From assembly GCA_013695975.1 (NCBI GenBank), contig JACCZL010000040.1, forward strand, positions 1-9,754: a DNA stretch of 9,754 nucleotides, read 5' to 3'. Positions 5,544-9,754 of this stretch are shown in pieces (the stretch's first letter is position 1; every line of letters begins with the position of its first letter). Origin of the DNA: Chloroflexota bacterium. Lineage in GTDB: Bacteria; Chloroflexota; UBA6077; JACCZL01. The position numbers and the translations under genes were made by a program. The notes beneath the pieces are model-generated. The model made no database searches and had not been told where the DNA came from. It worked only from the letters and a program-made list of their open reading frames with translations.

Positions 5544-5587
5544 ATAATGGAACCGCCTCGGGGCCCGATCTGTCGGGAAGCATCTGC

Positions 5588-5731
5588 ATGGATGCGGCGA
5601 GCGAGGTTGACATCGATCAGCTCCTCGAACGGATGACCTACAACCCCGAGATCTACGGCGGCAAGCCTGTGCGGGTGCCTATCGCGGTGGGGCTGCGCTC
5701 AAGAAGGTCGGCCAGACCCCGCGGCAGTTGA
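5588..5731 (+). pseudogene. Truncated DUF433-family antitoxin-like gene
   Basis: The 47-codon frame reads 'LLERMTYNPEIYGGKPVRVP' then 'IAVG' before losing character ('RSRRSARPRGS') and stopping at 5731. The motif 'PEI-GGKPV-RGTR-P' is typical of the start of DUF433 proteins, which are 70-90 residues long and often pair with a DUF5615 toxin. Here the 'IRGT' part is missing and the helical C-terminal half is absent, so it is a remnant. GGGAAG lies 8 bases before the ATG. No DUF5615-like partner follows. Confidence 0.55.
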
Positions 5732-5820
5732 GCAACCACGTCCCAATTCTCGTCGAGCGAGGCTACTGCTCGACGACCAAGGACGGGAAGGCCTTCGTGA
5801 TCGTCGGTCGGGAGACCTGA
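5686..5820 (+). pseudogene. Winged-helix-like protein fragment, origin unknown
   Basis: In a different frame from the DUF433 remnant, and overlapping its end, the sequence reads 'GALKKVGQTPRQLSNHVPIL' then 'VERGYCSTTKDGKAFVIVGR' and stops at 5820. The pattern helix, 'LS..V..LVERGY', hairpin 'TKDGKAFVIV' resembles the recognition helix and wing of a winged-helix DNA-binding domain. No start codon or full gene is visible. I do not recognise the parent protein. Confidence 0.4.
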
Positions 5821-5870
5821 TCGTGACCACGCTCAGCCCTGGTACCGCGTCGTGACCCCCGCGAGGACCT

Positions 5871-6630
5871 AAGGAGATCGACCTCGGCCTGGTCCACTCC
5901 AGCATGGCAAATTCGATGGCCGAGCTGGTCGTGAATCGCCTCCGCCAGGACGACGAGATCACCGAGGCGGTCGGGCCGCACAAGCTGGTTCGGTATTGGC
6001 CACCGGCTGTCACGGCGTGGAGTACGAAGGCGGCCCGCGATGCGTTCTTCTCCTCCCCCACCCTGCCCCGTCTGCTCGACCCAAACGCAATCCGACGGAC
6101 GATCGTCGACGGGGTTGCCCAGAAGATCCTCGCCTACGTCGGGCCGAACGTCGACGGGCGCTATGATCCGTTCCACTTTGGGACGACGCTCGCCGAGTCG
6201 GATGTCGAGATCTCCGAAGACATGTACCTGCTCACGGCCGATGAGGCGCGGAAGCACGTCGAGCCGCCACGCCTCGAGCGGTTGGTCGTCACGCCGCCCT
6301 CAGTTCGGGTGAAGCCCGGCGAGCAGGTTCGGTTCTCGGTCGAGGGACTCGACCAGCACGGGCGTCCCTTCGCCGTCGAGGGTCCGATTTGGACCGTAAC
6401 CACCGGCACGATCGACCCGAACGGCAGCTACAGCACCCCCAACGAGCCCGGCGTCTGCGTGGATGAACTTCTACACCAAGGTGCTGTCCCGCTTCGCCAC
6501 AACGCCGGGTCTGAAGCTCCAGGTGCGCTTCGAGCTTCCCGCGGATGGCCACGTGACCGACGCGAAGCTCGAGGAGACCCGCACGGCGCTCCGCGAGCTG
6601 GGGCTGGACGAGAACCTCGACCAGGCTTGA
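5871..6630 (+). pseudogene. C-terminal remnant of a DUF499 anti-phage ATPase, frameshifted
   Basis: From 5871 one frame reads 'KEIDLGLVHSSMANSMAELV', 'VGPHKLVRYWPPAVTAWSTK', 'ARDAFFSSPTLPRLLDP' and 'DVEISEDMYLLTADEARKHV'. It then enters an Ig-like segment ('PPSVRVKPGEQVRFSVEGLD'). At about 6450 it loses sense and the family's end continues in another frame: 'WMNFYTKVLSRFATTPGLKL' (from 6460) to 'ETRTALRELGLDENLDQA' and TGA at 6628-6630. DUF499 proteins are AAA-type ATPases of roughly 1000 residues; the ATPase part is absent. The break also seems to have removed part of the Ig-like domain. An ATG at 5904 could start a hybrid protein that runs on to 6869 in the wrong frame, which is probably not meaningful. 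The family call is from recognition of these C-terminal motifs. Confidence 0.7.
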
Positions 6631-6926
6631 GTGAGCAGTCGCATTGCCGACTGGCGAAGGCGGGCACGAGCATAGCTCGGATCGTTCGCCGGACCCAAGG
6701 TGCCAACATGCCCGAAGATGCCCCCCTCCGGAGCTTGGTCACCTTCGGCCCCTTCGGCCAACTTTGGTCATCTTCGGGCCGCCATCCCGCGGCCGGCGAA
6801 TCTTCCCCGAGAGGCAAGGATCGACTCCCGCTTTTGCGTCAGGCCGTCCGGCGGCCCTACACTGCCTGAGCAGACGAGATCTTTGACGGCTGGCGGCCGG
6901 GCGGCGGCCGAGGCTCGGGAGGCAGC
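6631..6926. other. Non-coding gap before the threonine aldolase gene
   Basis: No protein-like frame is seen. It holds an 11-bp inverted repeat GCCCGAAGATG (6710-6720) and CATCTTCGGGC (6769-6779). It also holds a direct repeat TTGGTCACCTTCGG (6735-6748) and TTGGTCATCTTCGG (6764-6777), one mismatch. The promoter of the aldolase gene should lie here, but no clear -35/-10 pair was found. GGGAGG at 6917-6922 is the aldolase ribosome site. Confidence 0.55.
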
Positions 6927-8042
6927 ATGGGCGTGATTGACTTGCGGAGTGACACGGTGACCCTGCCGTCGCCGGAGATGCGGCGGTTTATCCACGAGGC
7001 GGAGCTGGGGGACGACGTCTACGGCGAGGACCCCACCATCAACCGGCTCCAGGCGCGAGCGGCCGAAATGCTCGGCAAGGAGGCCGCGCTCTATGTCCCG
7101 AGCGGGACGATGGGCAACGTCGTGGCCCACCTGGCCTGGTGCCAGGCCGGCGACGAGGTGATCTGCGGCCAGGCCGCCCACACCCTCAACGCCGAGGCGG
7201 CCAACGCCGCCCGGGTGGCCGGCACCCAGCTCCGGACCGTCCCCCAGGAGGGCGCCAGCCTCGACCTGGCGGCCATCGAGCGGACGATTCGCCCGGACGA
7301 CCCGCACTATCCACGGACGACCCTGATCTGGGTCGAGCAGCCCTCCAACGGCTGGGTCATGCCGCTCGAGGAGCTGACCGCGATCTCCCAACTGGCCCGC
7401 GCCCGGGCCATCCCGGTCCACATGGACGGGGCTCGGATCTTCAACGCCGCCACCGCCCTGGGGGTCCCGGCCGCCGAGATCGCCCGGCACGTCGACTCGG
7501 TCATGTTCTGCGTCTCGAAGGGACTCGCGGCGCCGGTCGGCTCGTTGCTGGTCGGCCCGGGCGACTTCATCGGGCGCGCGATCCGCGGGCGGAAGATGGT
7601 CGGCGGCTCGATGCGCCAGGCCGGGGTGATCGCCGCCGGCGGGCTCTACGCCCTCGACCACATGGTCGAGCGGCTGACCGAGGACCACGAGAACGCCCGC
7701 CGCCTGGCAGACGGCCTGCGGGCCCAACCCGGCGTGGCCATCGACCGCGAGGACGTCCAGACCAACATCTTCTTCATCCGCCTGAGCCCGCCGGCACCCG
7801 ACGCCAGGACCGTCTCGGCCCGCCTCCGCGAGCACGGGCTGCTCTGCGGCGCCGCCAAGGATGGCAGCCCGATCATCCGCCTGGTGACCCACTACGGGAT
7901 CGAGCGCGAGGACATCGACCGCGCGCTCGAGATGTTCGGCGAGGCCCTGCGCGGTGAGCGAGCGGCCGATGCCCCGCCGACCCCGACGCCGGAGGTGACC
8001 GAGATCGAGGTCCCGCCCTCGCCGGCGCCGGTCGGCGTGTAG
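6927..8042 (+). CDS. ltaE: Low-specificity L-threonine aldolase (PLP-dependent)
   Basis: The 371-residue product is a fold-type I PLP enzyme that cleaves L-threonine or L-allo-threonine to glycine and acetaldehyde in the cytoplasm. Visible landmarks are the family opening 'IDLRSDTVTLPSPEMR' (4-19), 'GDDVYGEDPTINRL' (28-41), the cofactor loop 'PSGTMGNVVAHL' (58-69), ring-stacking H85, PLP-binding D167 and R170 in 'HMDGARIFNAA', and the Schiff-base K198 in 'FCVSKGLAAPVGSLLVG'. 'EAAN' and 'PSNGWVMPL' replace the more common 'EAGG' and 'N..GG' segments. The core is of normal length. About 25 residues of Pro/Thr/Glu-rich tail follow and are unusual. GGGAGG precedes the ATG by 4 bases. A dehydrogenase gene starts 19 bases downstream, probably in the same operon. 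Confidence 0.9.
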   Translation: MGVIDLRSDTVTLPSPEMRRFIHEAELGDDVYGEDPTINRLQARAAEMLGKEAALYVPSGTMGNVVAHLAWCQAGDEVICGQAAHTLNAEAANAARVAGTQLRTVPQEGASLDLAAIERTIRPDDPHYPRTTLIWVEQPSNGWVMPLEELTAISQLARARAIPVHMDGARIFNAATALGVPAAEIARHVDSVMFCVSKGLAAPVGSLLVGPGDFIGRAIRGRKMVGGSMRQAGVIAAGGLYALDHMVERLTEDHENARRLADGLRAQPGVAIDREDVQTNIFFIRLSPPAPDARTVSARLREHGLLCGAAKDGSPIIRLVTHYGIEREDIDRALEMFGEALRGERAADAPPTPTPEVTEIEVPPSPAPVGV

Positions 8043-8061
8043 GACCGTACGGGATACCCCC

Positions 8062-9060
8062 ATGCCCGTCAAGATCGTCGTCCCAGACGACTTCAACGAC
8101 GTCTACGGCACGGCGCCGGCTCTCCACTCGCTCCGCGAACGGGCGGAGCTGGTCATCCACACGACGCCGCCCGGCTCGTTCGACGAGCTGGTCGAGCGGC
8201 TGCGCGAGGCCGAGATCGTCGTCGCCAACCGCGAGCGGACACCGCTGCGGGCCGAGCTGTTCGACCGCCTGCCGAAGCTCCGACTGATCGCCCAGACCGG
8301 CATGGGCGGCCAGCACCTCGATCTCGCGGCGGCGACCGAGCACGGAATCCTGGTGGCCGGCACCGAGGGGGCCGGGACCTCGGCGGCAGAGCTCACCGTC
8401 GGGCTGATCCTGGCGGCGATGCGGCGGATCCCGTACGGCGACCGGGAAGTACGGGCGGGCCGCTGGTCGCAGTTCGTCGGGCGGGAGCTGGCCGGCCAGC
8501 GGCTGGGGGTGATCGGGCTGGGGCGGATCGGCGGCCAGGTCGCGCGGGTGGGTCAGGCGCTCGGGATGACCGTCTGCGCCTGGGGCCCGACGCTGACACC
8601 CGAACGGGCGCTGGCGGCCGGCGCGGAGTACCGCTCGCTCGACGACCTGCTCGGCGAGGCCGACGTGGTGACGGTCCACCTGCGGCTCTCGGACCTGAGC
8701 CGCGGGCTCCTCGATCGCCAGAAGCTGGCCCTGCTCAAGCCGAGCGCGCTGTTCGTCAACACGGCCCGCGGGGCGATCGTCGACGAGCCGGCCCTGGTCG
8801 AGCTGCTGCGGGACGGCCGCCTCTGGGGGGCGGCGCTCGACGTCTTCTGGGAGGAGCCGCTGCCACCAGGCCACCCGCTCCTCGACCTGCCCAACGTCGT
8901 CCTGACCCCGCACGTCGGCTGGGTCGCCGAGGGCGGCTACGCCGGGTTCTTCAAGGGCGTGGTCGAGAACATCCTCGCCTACCTGGATGGCCGCCCGGTC
9001 CCCCACCCGCTGAACCCGGAGGTGCTGGAGCGCGAGCCGCGTGGGAACCCCTCCCCCTGA
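8062..9060 (+). CDS. D-isomer-specific 2-hydroxyacid dehydrogenase
   Basis: The 332-residue product has the standard family layout. An N-terminal substrate domain comes first (about 1-100, 'LPKLRLIAQTGMGGQHLDLA'). The Rossmann domain follows with 'GVIGLGRIGGQVA' (nucleotide loop G152-G157), and the catalytic trio is R236 in 'NTARGAIVDE', E265 in 'DVFWEEP' and H284 in 'LTPHVGW'. Such enzymes reduce 2-keto acids to D-2-hydroxy acids or run the reverse with NAD(P). After the second Rossmann strand the sequence is 'CAWGPTLTPERA' with no clear acidic residue, so cofactor choice is uncertain. The substrate is not determinable; members include phosphoglycerate, glyoxylate/hydroxypyruvate and lactate dehydrogenases, and this is not obviously any of them. 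It lies 19 bases after the aldolase gene with only a weak ribosome site, which suggests co-transcription. Confidence 0.9.
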   Translation: MPVKIVVPDDFNDVYGTAPALHSLRERAELVIHTTPPGSFDELVERLREAEIVVANRERTPLRAELFDRLPKLRLIAQTGMGGQHLDLAAATEHGILVAGTEGAGTSAAELTVGLILAAMRRIPYGDREVRAGRWSQFVGRELAGQRLGVIGLGRIGGQVARVGQALGMTVCAWGPTLTPERALAAGAEYRSLDDLLGEADVVTVHLRLSDLSRGLLDRQKLALLKPSALFVNTARGAIVDEPALVELLRDGRLWGAALDVFWEEPLPPGHPLLDLPNVVLTPHVGWVAEGGYAGFFKGVVENILAYLDGRPVPHPLNPEVLEREPRGNPSP

Positions 9061-9077
9061 CCCGTGGTGCGCGGCCT

Positions 9078-9101
9078 GTAGGGGCGGTTCGCCAACCGCC
9101 C
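9078..9101. repeat. GTAGGGGCGG hairpin repeat downstream of the dehydrogenase gene
   Basis: GGGCGGTT (9082-9089), loop CGCC, AACCGCCC (9094-9101) is a perfect 8-bp stem preceded by GTAG. It shares the GTAGGGGCG head with the element at 371-394. No T-run follows, so it is not a classical terminator, although it could slow transcription or protect the mRNA 3' end. Confidence 0.6.
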
Positions 9102-9119
9102 GCGCGGGCCGCCGACGGG

Positions 9120-9125
9120 AGGGGG
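9120..9125 (+). promoter_or_regulatory. Shine-Dalgarno for the lipoprotein GTG start
   Basis: AGGGGG ends 8 bases before GTG at 9134. It is the only good ribosome site near the lipobox, and the frame it opens does not match the lipoprotein frame, which is why a one-base indel is suspected. Confidence 0.5.
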
Positions 9126-9133
9126 TCTTTCCC

Positions 9134-9754
9134 GTGGCGACGACCGCTGTGCGCGCTGGCGCTCATCGCGCTCCTGGGATGCACGGCGCCCAAGCCGACA
9201 CCCACAGCGACGCCAATCTCCCCGACGGCCCAGCCGACCGCGACGTTCGAGCCGAGCCCGACAATCCCGCCGCCGACTCCAACCCGCGTCCCGCCCACGT
9301 CGACGCCCACACCATCACCCTCGCCAACACCTGAGCCGGCCCGTGTGCGCATCTCGGGCACCGAGGGTCGGGGCGCGAACCTGCGTGAGGAGCCGTCAAC
9401 CGTGGGATCTGTGCTCAAGACGCTGCCCGACGGCGCCGAGCTGACGGTCGTCGGCCCAGACCAGGAGACCGACGGGCGAGCCTGGCGGAACGTCCGCGAC
9501 GCCGAGGACGCGACCGGCTGGATGGCCGCGGAGGTGCTCGCTCCTCTCGACAGCAGTGAGCCGCCGCCTGCATCGACAGCCCCACCGACCCAGGCCACAT
9601 CGCCTGGCTCGGCCGCGCCATGCCGACCCGGCCAGATCAAAGGCAACGCGACGACCGGCCTCTTCTACCGGCCCGACCACCCGGACTACGAGGTGATCCG
9701 CGAACGGGTGCGCTGCTTCGAGACCGAGCCCCAGGCCCGCGCCTCGGGCTTCCA
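9134..9754 (+). CDS. Lipoprotein with Pro/Thr linker, SH3 domain and C-terminal 'GQIKGN' module (partial; 5' end disrupted)
   Basis: The main frame contains a hydrophobic run and lipobox 'LALIALLGC' (Cys at 9180-9182), a Thr/Pro-rich linker, then a bacterial SH3-like domain from about 9339 to 9540 ('GANLREEPSTVGSVLKTLPD', 'AWRNVRD', 'TGWMAAEVL'). After a second short linker comes 'CRPGQIKGNATTGLFYRP' with 'CFETEPQARASGF'. That is the short C-terminal module often called Sunset or Ada-like metal-binding, usually linked to extracellular proteins. The protein would be lipid-anchored outside the membrane. This frame has no ATG, GTG or TTG before the lipobox. The GTG at 9134, with AGGGGG at 9120-9125, is one base out of frame. 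Removing one base in the GCGCGC run near 9151-9156 would give 'MATTAVRLALIALLGC', a good signal peptide. The 3' end is beyond the window. Confidence 0.75.

Noticed and set aside
6768..9006. Two long minus-strand open frames opposite the aldolase and dehydrogenase genes
   Set aside because: The plus strand encodes clear catalytic motifs of two enzymes; the antisense translations are low-complexity Asp/Arg/Gly/Val sequence.
1..9754. tRNA, rRNA or riboswitch genes
   Set aside because: No cloverleaf with a TTCGA-type arm, no rRNA-like stretch and no known riboswitch core was noticed by eye; a covariance-model scan was not possible.

Overview
The window is GC-rich (clearly above 60%) bacterial DNA with frequent Shine-Dalgarno starts and GTG as well as ATG initiation. 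A Chloroflexota-type genome (Thermomicrobia or a related metagenomic lineage) fits best. The reasons are a lipoprotein with a long Pro/Thr linker, an SH3 domain and a C-terminal 'GQIKGN' module, a LysM protein with an immunoglobulin-like domain, palindromic 'GTAGGGGCG' intergenic repeats, and a defence-type DUF1156/DUF499 locus. This assignment is inference from style, not from a marker gene.

Layout. Positions 1-2118 read on the minus strand: the N-terminal part of an acetamidase/formamidase (cut by the window edge), a Gmad2+LysM protein, and a soluble PAS histidine kinase whose frame breaks just before its last ATP-binding box. A non-coding stretch (2119-2732) holds a palindromic MITE-like element. 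From 2733 onward everything reads on the plus strand. First come two overlapping genes of unknown function, the second built from a tandem internal duplication. Then comes a mosaic at 3979-6630: an orphan Phd/YefM antitoxin, the 3' stub of a DUF1156-type DNA methylase, a complete ribbon-helix-helix/PIN (VapBC-like) toxin-antitoxin pair, a second tiny copy of the methylase tail, a broken DUF433 gene, a winged-helix-like fragment, and a frameshifted C-terminal piece of a DUF499 ATPase. After a 296-bp gap come two intact metabolic genes, a low-specificity L-threonine aldolase and a D-2-hydroxyacid dehydrogenase, 19 bp apart. Last is a lipoprotein with SH3 and C-terminal metal-binding-like modules that runs off the window and has a disrupted 5' end.

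The mosaic is the most informative part. DUF1156 methylases and DUF499 ATPases are known neighbours in anti-phage islands. Here only their C-terminal ends survive, in the same order and strand, with toxin-antitoxin genes between them. It looks like the scar of a lost defence island in which the TA pair is the only intact unit. The methylase tail occurs twice, as an imperfect 33-bp direct repeat on either side of the TA pair, which points to recombination at that site. No recombinase, tRNA, CRISPR array or origin was seen.
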